A DNA stretch of 64,000 bases from contig RFOD01000001.1 of the NCBI GenBank assembly GCA_009926865.1, forward strand, positions 62,001 through 126,000, in the 5' to 3' direction. The notes beneath the pieces are model-generated. The model made no database searches. It saw only the letters and a list, made by a program, of their open reading frames with translations, and had not been told where the DNA came from. This stretch comes from Gammaproteobacteria bacterium. Its GTDB lineage: Bacteria; Pseudomonadota; Gammaproteobacteria; Steroidobacterales; Steroidobacteraceae. The translations under genes were made by a program, and so were the position numbers. This document shows, piece after piece, positions 48,680 through 59,390 of the stretch (position 1 is its first letter; each line of letters starts with the position of its first letter).

Positions 48680-50608
48680 TTAATCCTCCAAGGTTTGGCG
48701 GCCGCGGCTATCGAGCTCGATGCGCAAGCGTTCAAGGAACGACTGCAAGGACATCCCACCCAGATCCTTACCCCCGCGGGTCCGCACAGCCACTTGTTGC
48801 GCTTGGACTTCTTTGTCGCCCGCAACCAACAGGTAAGGCACGCGTTGCAGCGTGTGCTCTCGAATTTTAAAGCCGATTTTTTCGTTACGCAAGTCGCTCT
48901 CGACTCGAACCCCCTGATTTTTAAGGGATTGCGCGATCTCTCGCACGTAGTCCTCTTGTCGATCGGTGATGTTCATGATCACGACCTGCACCGGTGCGAG
49001 CCAGGCCGGCAAACGCCCTGCATGGTGCTCGATCAAAATACCGAGAAACCGCTCCAGCGAGCCGAAGATCGCGCGATGCAGCATCACTGGGGTCTGTTTC
49101 TGGCTGTGCTCATCGACATAGTGCGCCCCGAGACGTCCGGGTAGATTCAGATCCACCTGTAGCGTGCCGCACTGCCAATCTCGCCCAATCGCATCCCGCA
49201 AGACAAACTCCAGCTTCGGGCCGTAAAACGCTCCCTCGCCCGGATTGAGCGTGAAGTCGATCCCCGCCTCGCGGGCGGCCTTCTGTAATGCGGCTTCCGC
49301 CTTATCCCAGATGTCATCTGAGCCCACTCGCTTTTCTGGGCGATCGGAGAATTTGATCCGTACCTCGTCAAAGCCAAAATCCCGGTAGATATCGAGAATG
49401 AGGCGAGTGACGGCCACAGACTCTTCGGTGATCTGCTCAGGACTGACAAAAATATGCGCGTCATCCTGAGTAAAGGCCCGCACTCGCATCAAGCCATGCA
49501 ACGCGCCTGAGGGCTCATAGCGGTGGACTTTGCCAAACTCTGCGTAGCGCACCGGCAAATCGCGATAGCTGCGAATCCCCTGCTTGAAGATTTGGACATG
49601 TCCCGGACAGTTCATGGGCTTTATGGCGTAGACGCGTTCATCTGGCGTCTGAGTCGTGAACATGTTCTCGCCGAATTTTTCCCAATGCCCAGAGGCCTCC
49701 CACAGACTGCGGTCCATGAGCTCAGGTCCATTGACCTCCTCAAAGCCCGCCTCGCGCTGCTTATCGCGCATGTAGCCGATCAAGGTCTGAAAGACGCTCC
49801 AGCCTTTCGGATGCCAGAACACCGCACCCGGCGCTTCTTCCTGCATATGAAACAAGTCAAGCTCACGCCCAATCTTGCGATGATCGCGCTTTTCGGCTTC
49901 TTCGAGCCGATGCAAATAATCTTTGAGATCCTTCTCACTCAACCAAGCGGTGCCATAAATTCGCTGCAACATTTCGTTGCGCGAATCTCCGCGCCAGTAG
50001 GCACCAGCCACCTTCATCAGTTTAAATACTTTGAGCTTACCCGTCGCCGGAACGTGTGGGCCCCGACATAGATCAACCCACTCCCCTTGACCGTAAAGAC
50101 TGATCGGCTCATTGCTCGGGATACTGGCAATGATTTCAGCCTTGTAGTGCTCGCCTAAATCTTTAAAAAACTGCACCGCGTCATCACGTGGCATCTCTCG
50201 CCGATTGACGGCTAGATTCGCGGCAGAGAGCTCCTGCATCTTCGCCTCAATGGCTGCCAGATCCTCAGGCGTAAAGGGGCGCTTATAGGAAAAATCGTAA
50301 TAAAACCCATCATCGATCACCGGGCCAATGGTGACCTGCGCCTCCGGGTAGAGGGCTTGGACAGCCTGGGCCAAAAGGTGCGCCGTGGAGTGGCGAATGA
50401 TCTCAAGCGCATCGGGATGCTTATCGGTAACGATCTCAAGGCGCGCGTCGTCGTTCAAGCTAAACGACGTATCAACGAGTTTTGAGCCGACTTTCCCAGC
50501 GAGCGCAGCCTTGGCCAGACCCGCGCCGATACTCGCAGCGACCTCGGCCACCGTCACCGGATGATCAAAGTTTCGTTGACTGCCATCGGGCAATGTAATT
50601 ACCGGCAT
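48680..50608 (-). CDS. thrS: Threonyl-tRNA synthetase
   Basis: 642 residues. N-terminal TGS domain ([20 protein letters not shown]), editing domain with [12 protein letters not shown], class II core [20 protein letters not shown] and [14 protein letters not shown], zinc Cys/His in these blocks, and C-terminal anticodon domain from [16 protein letters not shown]. infC starts one codon after its stop. In E. coli thrS is autoregulated by a tRNA-like leader; no clear mimic was identified upstream. Confidence 0.98.
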   Translation of the reverse strand: MPVITLPDGSQRNFDHPVTVAEVAASIGAGLAKAALAGKVGSKLVDTSFSLNDDARLEIVTDKHPDALEIIRHSTAHLLAQAVQALYPEAQVTIGPVIDDGFYYDFSYKRPFTPEDLAAIEAKMQELSAANLAVNRREMPRDDAVQFFKDLGEHYKAEIIASIPSNEPISLYGQGEWVDLCRGPHVPATGKLKVFKLMKVAGAYWRGDSRNEMLQRIYGTAWLSEKDLKDYLHRLEEAEKRDHRKIGRELDLFHMQEEAPGAVFWHPKGWSVFQTLIGYMRDKQREAGFEEVNGPELMDRSLWEASGHWEKFGENMFTTQTPDERVYAIKPMNCPGHVQIFKQGIRSYRDLPVRYAEFGKVHRYEPSGALHGLMRVRAFTQDDAHIFVSPEQITEESVAVTRLILDIYRDFGFDEVRIKFSDRPEKRVGSDDIWDKAEAALQKAAREAGIDFTLNPGEGAFYGPKLEFVLRDAIGRDWQCGTLQVDLNLPGRLGAHYVDEHSQKQTPVMLHRAIFGSLERFLGILIEHHAGRLPAWLAPVQVVIMNITDRQEDYVREIAQSLKNQGVRVESDLRNEKIGFKIREHTLQRVPYLLVAGDKEVQAQQVAVRTRGGKDLGGMSLQSFLERLRIELDSRGRQTLED

Positions 50609-50680
50609 AAGCTTCCCCTACGGGCTCTCCGTCATCCTCATCACGTTCGCAGCGAACACCTTAGCGACCCTTATGATCGC

Positions 50681-50714
50681 AAAAGGGGCGTTTCCGCGAC
50701 GCGAAAACGCCCCC
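50681..50714 (-). terminator. Rho-independent terminator after tRNA-Val
   Basis: On the minus strand GGGGCGTTT...AAACGCCCC is a 9-bp stem with a GC-rich loop, followed directly by TTTT. It lies 12 bases beyond the tRNA 3' end and 73 bases before thrS, so it separates tRNA transcription from thrS. Confidence 0.85.
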
Positions 50715-50726
50715 ATGTTGGCAAAC

Positions 50727-50801
50727 TGGTAGGCGCGAGTGGGATCGAACCACCGACCACCACCATGTCAAGGTGGTGCTCTACCACTGAGCTACGCGCC
50801 T
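50727..50801 (-). tRNA. tRNA-Val (GAC)
   Basis: 75 bases with encoded CCA. Acceptor AGGCGCG/CGCGCCT (first pair A-U), D arm GCTC/GAGC, anticodon stem CCACC/GGTGG with loop TTGACAT, anticodon GAC, T arm GGTGG-TTCGATC-CCAC(T). Followed by a strong terminator. Confidence 0.96.
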
Positions 50802-50819
50802 GCGGAAAGGTCGCGAACG

Positions 50820-51655
50820 ATACCTGAGGCGTCCAAAAGCGGCAACCGCCGCGGACGAATTCCCGTCAATCTGGCCACCGCATTGGCCAAGGCCGGGGCC
50901 TTGGGCGGCAACCCGCGTTCACCCACGCCACCCGGCGCCTCCCCACTGGGAAGGTTAGGGACCTCGATGAGGGGGGTCTTAGCCATCCGTAGCATGGGAT
51001 AGCCATCGAAATTGCCCGCTTCCACTTCCCCACCGCGGATCGCGATCTCGCCGTAGAGCGCAGCACTGAGTCCGTAGATCACGCTGCTTTGCGTCTGCTG
51101 TGCCACCGACCCCGAGGTAGACCACCTGACCACAATCGACCACAACCACGACTCGGTGCACGCGTAATCGTCATTTGGAATCCATCGTGACTTCATGGGC
51201 CTGACCGACGATGCTGCCAAAGGAGCGATTGATGGCAGAACCCTGCGCGATACGATTCGCTTGACCGTGCATTTCATCTGCCCCCATTACGCGCGTTAGC
51301 GTAGCGCCTCGAGTACTCGCTGATGACGGGGATGGGCCGTCACATGCGCCAAGCGGAATGCGAGGGGATCCTCGCCTCCCGCAACCGCCAACTCATCGAT
51401 GAAGCGTTCGAAGAAAAAGGCCCGTGTGAACCCCTTGACCGAGTTCGCATTGCGGCATGAAAAGCGTTACGGAATCATCCGCACCAAGCCTGACCCAAGC
51501 TTTGATCGCGAGCGCGTCATGACTAGTTGGATAACATCGCATCGTGCATCAACCGCGATCGTGGCGGCACGAAATCCCAGCCCAACGCTAGCGCGCCGAC
51601 CGCACCGGCTCCCACCCATAAGACCTGACGGCGCGAGACCGTCTTTGCCCTTAAC
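50820..51655 (-). pseudogene. Degraded molybdopterin oxidoreductase large subunit (IorB/xanthine dehydrogenase-like)
   Basis: Collinear fragments of a protein normally over 700 residues are packed into about 830 bases in several frames. From 51655 down: a twin-arginine signal (SRRQVLWVGAGAVGALALGW), then a stop; KAWVRLGADDSV; VKGFTRAFFFERFIDELAVA and GGEDPLAFRL, then a stop; GQANRIAQGSAINRSFGSIV and HEVTMDSK, a TGA, then RVVVVVDCGQVV; and after a frameshift SSVIYGLSAALYGEIAI, DGYPMLRMAKTP and ALANAVARLTGIRPRRLPL. The order matches isoquinoline 1-oxidoreductase beta subunits. Large internal parts are gone. It abuts the uvrB stop and the tRNA-Val gene. Confidence 0.85.
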
Positions 51656-53690
51656 TCGCGCGTGTAGCGGGAAGACCAAGGCTACTACGCCGTAAAGACT
51701 CGATCTCATCGCGCAGTCGCGCTGCCTGCTCAAACTCTAAGTTACGCGCATGCTTAAGCATCTCGGTCTCTAATTGTTTGATGCGCCGTATCGCCTGCTC
51801 GGGTGCGAGAGACGCCACATCTTGATTCGTTCCCGATGCTTGGCTCGCCCGACGAGAGGAGGTTTTCGAAGACCCCGCACCAGGACGGGCTGATCTCGCG
51901 CCTTCCATCACATCGACAACGGGCTTCACAATTCCTCTTGGCACAATACCGTGTGCGGCGTTGAAGGCCTGTTGTTTTGCGCGCCGTCGTGCCGTCTCCT
52001 CGAGCGCGCGCTGCATCGATCCCGTGACTTTATCGGCGTACAGAATGGCGCGCCCGTTCACATTACGCGCCGCACGACCGATGGTCTGGATCAACGAATT
52101 TTCTGATCGTAAGAAACCCTCTTTGTCGGCATCCAAAATCGCGACCAAAGCCACTTCCGGCATGTCGAGACCTTCACGTAAAAGATTAATCCCAACCAAC
52201 ACATCAAATAAACCAAGACGTAGATCACGAATGATTTCGCTGCGCTCAACGGTGTCAATATCCGAGTGTAAATAGCGGACTTTGATGCCGTGCTCCTCTA
52301 AATACTCCGTTAAATCTTCCGCCATGCGCTTGGTGAGCGTGGTAATGAGCACACGTTCGCCTACCTCGACGCAACGATGAATCTCCGAGAGGACATCATC
52401 GACTTGCGTGCGCACGGGACGAACATCCACCTCTGGGTCGACTAAGCCCGTCGGCCGTACCACCTGCTCGACCACCTGCGAGGCATGGCGCTTTTCATAG
52501 TCAGCGGGCGTCGCGGAGACAAAAATCATCTGCGGGGCTAATTGTTCCCATTCCTCAAACTTAAGAGGCCGATTATCCAGTGCCGAGGGCAAGCGAAAGC
52601 CAAACTCCACCAAGGTCGTCTTACGCGAGCGATCGCCTTTGTACATGGCGCCGAGCTGCGGTAAGGTCTGGTGACTCTCATCCACCACTAGCAAAGCATT
52701 AGCAGGCAGATAATCGTAGAGGCAGGGAGGTGGCTCACCGGCCGTGCGTCCAGAGAGATAACGCGAATAGTTTTCGATTCCTGCGCAGTAACCCACCTCT
52801 TTCATCATTTCCATATCAAACATGGTGCGCTGTTCGAGTCGCTGCGCTTCGACCAACTTGTCTTGCGCGCGCAGCTCTGCCAAGCGCTCGCGTAACTCTT
52901 CGCGGATACCATCGATCGCGGTGAGCAGCCTTTCTTTGGGGGTTACAAAGTGAGTACCGGGATAAACCGTGTACCGCGGGACTTTGCGTTGCGCCTCACC
53001 CGTTAACGGATCAAACACGGTCAGCGACTCAATCACATCATCGAAGAGTTCAAGCCGTAGCGCTTCGCGTTCCGACTCAGCCGGAAAAACGTCAATGACA
53101 TCCCCGCGCACCCGAAAGCTCCCCTGCGAAAAATCGATCTCGTTACGCGTGTATTGCATGTCAGCCAGACGACGCAATAAATGTCGCTGATCGATGCGAT
53201 CGCCTCGCACAAGATGCAGCACCATCGCGAGATACGTTTCGGGATCACCAAGACCGTAGATTGAGGAGACCGTCGCGACGATGATGGCATCGGGGCGCTC
53301 GAGCAGAGCCTTGGTCGCCGACAGACGCATCTGCTCAATGTGTTCGTTGATCGACGCGTCCTTCTCGATATAGGTATCGCTCGCGGGGACATAGGCTTCG
53401 GGTTGGTAGTAGTCGTAATACGAAACAAAATACTCGACCGCGTTATCAGGAAAAAATTCGCGAAATTCCCCGTACAACTGTGCCGCTAAGGTCTTGTTAT
53501 GCGCTAGCACGAGGGTCGGCCGCTGGACGGCCTGAATCACATTCGCGATGGTGTAGGTCTTGCCGCTACCGGTCACGCCGAGCAAGGTTTGGTGCGCAAG
53601 ACCGCTTTGCAGTCCTTCCACCAGTGTTGCGATCGCCGCGGGCTGATCGCCGGCCGGTGGATACTCAGATTGAAGACGGAACTCGCTCAT
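51651..53690 (-). CDS. uvrB: Excinuclease ABC subunit B
   Basis: 679-residue helicase-like damage-verification subunit of nucleotide excision repair. Walker [11 protein letters not shown] (about residues 39-48), beta-hairpin region [16 protein letters not shown] box [11 protein letters not shown], helicase motif [19 protein letters not shown], and the C-terminal UVR domain ([20 protein letters not shown]) that binds UvrC. Length is normal. Its last codons overlap the first bases of the oxidoreductase remnant. Confidence 0.98.
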   Translation of the reverse strand: MSEFRLQSEYPPAGDQPAAIATLVEGLQSGLAHQTLLGVTGSGKTYTIANVIQAVQRPTLVLAHNKTLAAQLYGEFREFFPDNAVEYFVSYYDYYQPEAYVPASDTYIEKDASINEHIEQMRLSATKALLERPDAIIVATVSSIYGLGDPETYLAMVLHLVRGDRIDQRHLLRRLADMQYTRNEIDFSQGSFRVRGDVIDVFPAESEREALRLELFDDVIESLTVFDPLTGEAQRKVPRYTVYPGTHFVTPKERLLTAIDGIREELRERLAELRAQDKLVEAQRLEQRTMFDMEMMKEVGYCAGIENYSRYLSGRTAGEPPPCLYDYLPANALLVVDESHQTLPQLGAMYKGDRSRKTTLVEFGFRLPSALDNRPLKFEEWEQLAPQMIFVSATPADYEKRHASQVVEQVVRPTGLVDPEVDVRPVRTQVDDVLSEIHRCVEVGERVLITTLTKRMAEDLTEYLEEHGIKVRYLHSDIDTVERSEIIRDLRLGLFDVLVGINLLREGLDMPEVALVAILDADKEGFLRSENSLIQTIGRAARNVNGRAILYADKVTGSMQRALEETARRRAKQQAFNAAHGIVPRGIVKPVVDVMEGARSARPGAGSSKTSSRRASQASGTNQDVASLAPEQAIRRIKQLETEMLKHARNLEFEQAARLRDEIESLRRSSLGLPATRAS

Positions 53691-53902
53691 GGTGATGACT
53701 ATTGGAGGTGAGTTAAGGGAAGCTTTTTTAGGGTAAATAGTGAAGGGAGAGGATGACGATTGCGCGGCTCATCCGCACAGGTTACTCGAAGCGTCCCGAG
53801 CCGAGTACCTTCGCCACCGCGCCCTCCGCTTGACGTACTGCGTCGCTTTCCTGAGAATGCGCCCTCCTTAAAGCTTGGCTGCCAAGGCAACCGAGCTTCA
53901 GT

Positions 53903-53978
53903 TCCCCGGTAGCTCAGTCGGTAGAGCGTCGGACTGTTAATCCGCAGGTCGCTGGTTCGAGTCCAGCCCGGGGAGCCA
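53903..53978 (+). tRNA. tRNA-Asn (GTT)
   Basis: 76 bases with encoded CCA. Acceptor TCCCCGG/CCGGGGA, D arm GCTC/GAGC, anticodon stem-loop CGGACTGTTAATCCG with anticodon GTT, T arm GCTGG-TTCGAGT-CCAGC. It points at the convergent ppa gene, whose stop is four bases away. Confidence 0.97.
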
Positions 53979-53982
53979 CTTC

Positions 53983-54531
53983 CTAAAAATTCAAGGGTTC
54001 AGCGGACGAGGCATGGCGTGCGACGGCCTCCTCGACGAGTCGCCGCGCCTGCGTAGCATCGCCCCAGCCTTTGAGCTTGACCCATTTACCGTGGTCCAAA
54101 TCCTTGTAATGCTCAAAGAAATGACCGATCCGCTCTAACCAGTGTCGCGACACCGTATCAATGTCTAGGACATGGCTGTAGCCGTTGAAGACCTTATCGA
54201 CGGGTACTGCTAATAGCTTTTCATCCTCGCCGGACTCATCCTCCATCAACAGCACGCCGACGGGACGGCAACGGATGACGGACCCCGGCACCAGTGACAG
54301 CGGCAAAATCACGAGCACATCCGCTGGATCCCCATCCCCACCGAGCGTATGCGGGATGTAGCCGTAGTTACACGGGTAGCGCATAGGCGTCGACAAAATA
54401 CGATCTACGAAAATCGCCCCCGTCGCCTTGTCAACTTCATATTTGACAGGCTCAGCGTCTTTCGGGATTTCGATGATGACGTTGATTTCCTGTGGGACAT
54501 CCGTTCCCGCCGAGACTAGATCGAGTGCCAT
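53983..54531 (-). CDS. ppa: Inorganic pyrophosphatase (family I)
   Basis: 182 residues. Hydrolyses pyrophosphate with Mg2+. NVIIEIPKDAEPVKYEVDK at the N-terminus, YPCNYGYIPHTL and the metal-binding DGDPADVLV (about residues 66-74), DEKLLAVP and the C-terminal HFFEHYKDLDHGKWVKLKGW. Monocistronic by position, convergent with tRNA-Asn. Confidence 0.97.
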   Translation of the reverse strand: MALDLVSAGTDVPQEINVIIEIPKDAEPVKYEVDKATGAIFVDRILSTPMRYPCNYGYIPHTLGGDGDPADVLVILPLSLVPGSVIRCRPVGVLLMEDESGEDEKLLAVPVDKVFNGYSHVLDIDTVSRHWLERIGHFFEHYKDLDHGKWVKLKGWGDATQARRLVEEAVARHASSAEPLNF

Positions 54532-54558
54532 ACGCCCCTCCTATGGGCTGTGATCGGC

Positions 54559-55701
54559 TCACACTGAGCGCGAGATCAATTCCTTCATAATTTCATTGGT
54601 GCCGCCATAAATCCGCTGCACGCGCGAGTCCGCAAACATACGGCAGACCAAATATTCGTTCATATAGCCATAGCCGCCATGCAACTGCACGCATTCATCG
54701 AGCACCTGCTGCTGCATATCCGTGACCCAATATTTCGCCATCGATGCGGTCTCTGTATCGAGCGTACCCTCCAGTTGTCGGGCAATACAATCATCGACAA
54801 ACACCCGCGCGACGCGCGTGATGGTCGCGATTTCAGCCAGCTTGAAGCGAACCGTCTGCATACTACCCAACACCTGACCGAAGGCTTTGCGCTCTTTGAC
54901 ATAGCGCGAGGTCTCCGCCAGAGCCCCCTCCATGGCGGCCACCCCGCACAGCGCAATAATCAACCGCTCGTAGGGTAAGTCGCCCATCAGCTGGTACATG
55001 CCTTGCCCTTCCTCGCCAAGCAGGCAATCCACTGGCACTCGGACATCTTCAAAGAAAAGCTCTGCCGTATCTTGAGCGGGCATCCCCATCTTATCGAGCA
55101 CGCGACCCACACGATACCCGGCGAGCTCCTCGGTCTCCACCATTAACAAGGAGAGACCCCGCTTACGATCCTCACCCCCGGTGCGTACCACCAGCATTAA
55201 AAGACTGGCACTCCCCCCATTAGTAATGAAAATCTTAGAGCCATTGATTGTGTAGTGATCACCCTCTCGGACCGCTCGGGTGCGAATTCCCTGCAAGTCA
55301 GACCCTGCGCCCGGTTCCGTCATGGCGATAGCACCGATCAGCTCGCCACTCGCGAGCCGTGGTAACCAGCGCTGCTTTTGGACTTCGCTCCCATAGTTAT
55401 GAACATAATGTGCGGCGATACTATGCACGCCTTGGCCAAACCCTGAAATTCCTCGGCGCGCCAATTCTTCATAGAAAATGGCTTCGTGACGAAAATCACC
55501 GCCACCGCAACCATACTCAGCGGGAAGATCCAGACACAACAGTCCCGTCTCGCCCGCTCGACGCCAAATTTCTTTGCCCACACTATGCTGAGCACGCCAC
55601 TTAGGATCCTGCGGCACCATTTCCGTTTCTACAAAACGCGCTACGGTGTCACGAAATACCGATAGGTCTTCATCCATCCAAGGCGACACATAGGGAATCA
55701 T
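54559..55701 (-). CDS. Acyl-CoA dehydrogenase
   Basis: 380-residue FAD enzyme with the full family pattern: [33 protein letters not shown], and the C-terminal [20 protein letters not shown] and [15 protein letters not shown]. The Glu in the last motif region or in the helix before it is expected to be the catalytic base, as in medium/short-chain enzymes; chain length cannot be told. The ATG overlaps the galU stop (ATGA), an unusual pairing of lipid and sugar-nucleotide genes. Confidence 0.9.
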   Translation of the reverse strand: MIPYVSPWMDEDLSVFRDTVARFVETEMVPQDPKWRAQHSVGKEIWRRAGETGLLCLDLPAEYGCGGGDFRHEAIFYEELARRGISGFGQGVHSIAAHYVHNYGSEVQKQRWLPRLASGELIGAIAMTEPGAGSDLQGIRTRAVREGDHYTINGSKIFITNGGSASLLMLVVRTGGEDRKRGLSLLMVETEELAGYRVGRVLDKMGMPAQDTAELFFEDVRVPVDCLLGEEGQGMYQLMGDLPYERLIIALCGVAAMEGALAETSRYVKERKAFGQVLGSMQTVRFKLAEIATITRVARVFVDDCIARQLEGTLDTETASMAKYWVTDMQQQVLDECVQLHGGYGYMNEYLVCRMFADSRVQRIYGGTNEIMKELISRSV

Positions 55702-56627
55702 GACTTGCGACCCCTAGCGGCCGGCTTGCGTGCCGGCTTGCGTGCCGGCTTTTGCTCGGCCACTCGGCGTAGATACTGGCGAAATTCTGCCCCGAACTGC
55801 GGATGCTTGAGCGCATACGCAACCGTCGCTTCTAAATAACCAAGCTTGCTGCCGCAATCGTAGCGGGTGCCGGAAAAACGATGCGCGTAAACCGCCTCCT
55901 CACCAAGGAGCCGGGCGATCCCATCTGTTAATTGGATCTCACCGCCCGCACCGCGACCAATGCGCTCAAGATGTTCAAAGATAGAGGGCGACAGCAGGTA
56001 ACGACCCACAACTGCGAGATTCGAGGGCGCCGCAGCAGGCTTCGGTTTTTCAACAATACTTCGGATGCGCGCGGTCACCCCAGGGGCTTCAACCTCGACA
56101 ATGCCGTATTTATCGGTTTCCTTGCGTGGGACGACTTCGCAACCGATGACGCTCGCGCGCTTAGCTGCATATACCTCCGCCATTTGCGCGAGGCAGGGCT
56201 GCTCCGCATCAATCAAATCATCGGCCAAATGTACAAAAAACGGCTCGCTGCCCACCGCAGGCTTCGCGCACAGCACCGCATGACCAAGACCCAGCGGCGC
56301 AGGCTGCCGGATGTAAATACAGGTGGCATAGGAGGGAAGCACGCTATGCAGCTGTTTGACGAGATCGGATTTGCCTTGGGACTTGAGCATATTCTCGAGC
56401 TCAAGATCCGAGTCAAAGTGATCCTCGATCGCTCGCTTGGAAGCACCGGTGATAAATACCAGACGCCGCGCGCCCGCGGCCAACGCCTCTTCCACGGCGT
56501 ATTGGATGAGGGGCTTGTCAACCACCGGCAGCATTTCCTTGGGGCTCGCCTTGGTCGCAGGCAAAAACCGCGTACCTCGGCCGGCTACGGGAAACACTGC
56601 TGTCTCAATCAAAGGACGTCGGGCCAT
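55698..56627 (-). CDS. galU: UTP-glucose-1-phosphate uridylyltransferase
   Basis: 309 residues from ATG 56627 (GGAG seven bases upstream); an ATG at 56657 is an alternative. Makes UDP-glucose for envelope sugars. [20 protein letters not shown] is the nucleotide-binding start, followed by [31 protein letters not shown] and [17 protein letters not shown]. The C-terminus ends in a Lys/Arg/Pro/Ala tail ([17 protein letters not shown]) encoded by a 12-bp tandem repeat, not part of the usual enzyme. Confidence 0.95.
   Translation of the reverse strand: MARRPLIETAVFPVAGRGTRFLPATKASPKEMLPVVDKPLIQYAVEEALAAGARRLVFITGASKRAIEDHFDSDLELENMLKSQGKSDLVKQLHSVLPSYATCIYIRQPAPLGLGHAVLCAKPAVGSEPFFVHLADDLIDAEQPCLAQMAEVYAAKRASVIGCEVVPRKETDKYGIVEVEAPGVTARIRSIVEKPKPAAAPSNLAVVGRYLLSPSIFEHLERIGRGAGGEIQLTDGIARLLGEEAVYAHRFSGTRYDCGSKLGYLEATVAYALKHPQFGAEFRQYLRRVAEQKPARKPARKPAARGRKS
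55720..55752. repeat. 12-bp tandem repeat in the 3' end of galU
   Basis: GCCGGCTTGCGT occurs at 55720-55731 and 55732-55743, with a 9-base partial third copy. It encodes the ARKP repeats of the GalU tail. Copy number could vary by slippage without changing frame. Confidence 0.8.
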
Positions 56628-56671
56628 GTGCCGCTCCGCGCTCAACGAAACGGCCATGTTAAACCATCACC

Positions 56672-57064
56672 TTAATCCGCGGGTGACGGAAGCCCACGTC
56701 GGGGGCGCGAGGGCGTCGCTGAAGCCGACTGCGGGGAAGCCTTACGGGCGGGCGTTGGGTCTTTGACGCTTAGGCGGCTGCGATTACGCTCCAGCGTTCG
56801 CGGACCTATTCCTTTGACCAAAGCGAGTTCATCAACGGACTTAAATGCACCATGCGTTTGACGGTACGCCACGATGGCTTGCGCTTTGGCCGGCCCAATC
56901 CCCACCAAACCGCGCGCTAACGTCGCCGCATCTGCGCGATTGAGGTCGATGGGCGTCGGGGTCGAGGTGGAGCCTGCCGCTAAAGCTGGCAATGCCGTCG
57001 CCACCATGGCCGCTCGTAGTAAATACTGACCTAACGTCAGCCAAGTCTTGAGCGCTGTTGTCAT
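56672..57064 (-). CDS. ComEA-like helix-hairpin-helix DNA-binding protein
   Basis: 130 residues. A hydrophobic N-terminal signal (LLRAAMVATALPALAAGS), then a double helix-hairpin-helix domain: IDLNRADAATLARGLVGIGP and KAQAIVAYRQTHGAFKSVDE ending in LALVKGIGPRTLERNRSRL. The C-terminus is a Pro/Ser/Arg-rich tail. Periplasmic ComEA proteins bind DNA during natural uptake. Other competence genes are not in the window, so the role is inferred. Confidence 0.85.
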   Translation of the reverse strand: MTTALKTWLTLGQYLLRAAMVATALPALAAGSTSTPTPIDLNRADAATLARGLVGIGPAKAQAIVAYRQTHGAFKSVDELALVKGIGPRTLERNRSRLSVKDPTPARKASPQSASATPSRPRRGLPSPAD

Positions 57065-57172
57065 AAGCCCTGCTCTGAATCTAAAAGAAAGACCCGAGCC
57101 TAGGGATCGCTACCGAACGGAGCGAGTGACAATTATCGATAAAAACCCAGTAATTCCGGTGTACGCCGGCTC

Positions 57173-57475
57173 TCAGTCGTGGATGGGGTGTTGAATGCTC
57201 TGATTCACACGCTCGCGTAAATCTTTGCCCGGCTTGAAGTGCGGGACATATTTCCCGGACAACGCAACCGCCTCTCCGGTCTTCGGGTTTCGCCCTTGTC
57301 GGGGAGGCCGATAGTGCAAAGAAAAGCTGCCGAAACCGCGAATTTCGATTCGCTGACCGGTGGCAAGCGCATCGCTCAGGATTTCTAGCATCTGCTTCAG
57401 CGCAAGTTCCACGTCCTTGGCCGGCAAATGCTTTTGTTTGTCTGCAATGAGTTCAATGAGCTCCGATTTAGTCAT
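57173..57475 (-). CDS. ihfB: Integration host factor subunit beta
   Basis: 100 residues from ATG 57475 (GGAG six bases upstream), starting [23 protein letters not shown]-binding arm: [20 protein letters not shown] and [20 protein letters not shown]. Partner of IhfA at 43.7 kb. Conserved position after rpsA. The open frame upstream of this ATG lacks family similarity. Confidence 0.96.
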   Translation of the reverse strand: MTKSELIELIADKQKHLPAKDVELALKQMLEILSDALATGQRIEIRGFGSFSLHYRPPRQGRNPKTGEAVALSGKYVPHFKPGKDLRERVNQSIQHPIHD

Positions 57476-57562
57476 CTTTCGCTCCGTAGTCTCACCTACC
57501 CCGCTGACCACCGGCGGACGGTGCGCAGAGTCTCTGCACACCGTCCGTCGATCTGGGATCTA

Positions 57563-59251
57563 TCAGCTGCGATCGCGATCGCTATTGATCTGCGCCTTCA
57601 GCAACTCGCCCAAGCTTGTACCCGCTGACGCCGGGCCCTGCTCAGAACGATAGCTTTGAACCGCTTCGGCCTCTTCGTGAGCTTCCTTGGCCTTGATGGA
57701 CAAGGAAATCGAACGGGTCTTGCGATCCACACCCATGAACTTTGCTTCGACTTCATCGCCTTGTTTGAGGAACTGCCGCGCATCCTCAACACGCTCGCGG
57801 CCGATATCAGACGCGCGCAACTGGCCTTCGATGCCGTTACCGAGGTCGATGATCGCCCCTCGCGCATCCACCTCACGCACCGTACCACGCACGATGCTAC
57901 CCTTCGGATTGTCGGCAATGAACCCTGCGAACGGATCTTTGGCGAGTTGCTTCACACCGAGGCTAATGCGTTCACGCTCAGGATCGATGGCGAGCACCAT
58001 GGCTTCGAGATCCTGACCCTTCTGGAAGCTGCGAACGGCCTCTTCACCTGGGATATCCCACGAGATATCCGACAAGTGCACGAGGCCATCGATGTTGCCC
58101 GGCAGGCCAATGAAAATACCGAAATCGGTGATGGACTTGATCTGACCCGACACCTTATCGCCTCGGTTATAGTTTTCCGCAAACTCACGCCACGGATTCG
58201 AGGCGCACTGCTTGAGGCCTAGGCTGATACGACGACGTTCTTCGTCGCAATCGAGCACCATAACTTCCACTTCTTGCCCAGTCTCAACGACTTTAGCCGG
58301 ATTGACGTTTTTGTTGGTCCAATCCATCTCAGAGACGTGCACGAGACCTTCAACGCCGTCTTCGATCTCAACGAACGCACCGTAGTCGGCAATGTTGGTA
58401 ACCTTACCGAATACTCGGGTATTCGGCGCATAACGACGCGCAATGTTCTCCCAGGGATCGGCTCCAAGCTGCTTGAGACCCAAGCTGACGCGTGAACGAT
58501 CGCGGTCGAACTTAAGGATACGCACTTCAACTTCGTCGCCGACCTTAACCACTTCCGAGGGATGCTTAACCCGCTTCCACGCCATATCAGTGATGTGCAG
58601 CAACCCATCGATCCCACCGAGATCGACGAACGCGCCGTAATCGGTGAGATTTTTGACGTTACCGCGGACGATAGCCCCTTCTTGGAGGTTGTCCATCAAC
58701 GCCGAGCGCTCAGCGGAGAACTCTTGCTCCACGACGGCGCGACGCGACACCACCACGTTGTTGCGCTTCTGGTCAAGTTTGATGACCTTGAATTCCAGCG
58801 GCTTGTTCTCGAGATACGCGGTGTCGCGAACCGGACGGACGTCTACCAGCGAGCCCGGCAAAAACGCGCGGACGTGCTCGATCTCCACCGTGAAACCACC
58901 TTTGACGCGACCGGTAATGATGCCGGTGACGATTTCGCCTTGTCCAAAAGCCTCTTCGAGGCGGGTCCAAGTGCGCGCGCGCTTGGCTTTTTCACGCGAC
59001 AAACGGGTTTCGCCCGTACCGTCTTCGACCGAGTCGAGGGCGACCTCAACCATATCGCCGGCCTTAACCTCGATCTGGCCGTGCTCATCTTTGAACTGTT
59101 CGACCGGAATAACCGCTTCGGACTTGAGGCCTACGTTGACGATGACCATGTCCGAACCGACATCGACCACCAAACCCGAGAGGATCTGACCTGGGCGGAT
59201 ACGTTGGCTCGCCAGGCTCTGCTCAAACAGTTCTGCAAAACTTTCAGTCAT
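57563..59251 (-). CDS. rpsA: 30S ribosomal protein S1
   Basis: 562 residues with six S1 RNA-binding repeats, for example [40 protein letters not shown] and [21 protein letters not shown]1 recruits mRNA to the 30S subunit. Length and repeat number are normal for the gammaproteobacterial protein. Between cmk and ihfB as usual. Confidence 0.98.
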   Translation of the reverse strand: MTESFAELFEQSLASQRIRPGQILSGLVVDVGSDMVIVNVGLKSEAVIPVEQFKDEHGQIEVKAGDMVEVALDSVEDGTGETRLSREKAKRARTWTRLEEAFGQGEIVTGIITGRVKGGFTVEIEHVRAFLPGSLVDVRPVRDTAYLENKPLEFKVIKLDQKRNNVVVSRRAVVEQEFSAERSALMDNLQEGAIVRGNVKNLTDYGAFVDLGGIDGLLHITDMAWKRVKHPSEVVKVGDEVEVRILKFDRDRSRVSLGLKQLGADPWENIARRYAPNTRVFGKVTNIADYGAFVEIEDGVEGLVHVSEMDWTNKNVNPAKVVETGQEVEVMVLDCDEERRRISLGLKQCASNPWREFAENYNRGDKVSGQIKSITDFGIFIGLPGNIDGLVHLSDISWDIPGEEAVRSFQKGQDLEAMVLAIDPERERISLGVKQLAKDPFAGFIADNPKGSIVRGTVREVDARGAIIDLGNGIEGQLRASDIGRERVEDARQFLKQGDEVEAKFMGVDRKTRSISLSIKAKEAHEEAEAVQSYRSEQGPASAGTSLGELLKAQINSDRDRS

Positions 59252-59390
59252 GGGATTACTCTTGCGATGTTACGGCACCGCACCGTCTATTCCGTGGTTG
59301 GGCATCCCGCGCCACGGGGTTAATAACAACAGCCGCACATCCTTGCGCAGCCACCACACTTCACTCATTCATGATCGACACCATCGAGGA

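Noticed and set aside
55932-56675. A 247-residue plus-strand open frame opposite galU.
   Set aside because: Shadow of galU with no recognisable motif, signal or ribosome site.
58562-59323. A 253-residue plus-strand open frame opposite rpsA.
   Set aside because: It is antisense to a strongly conserved ribosomal protein gene and shows no domain; such frames arise from codon bias in GC-rich genes.
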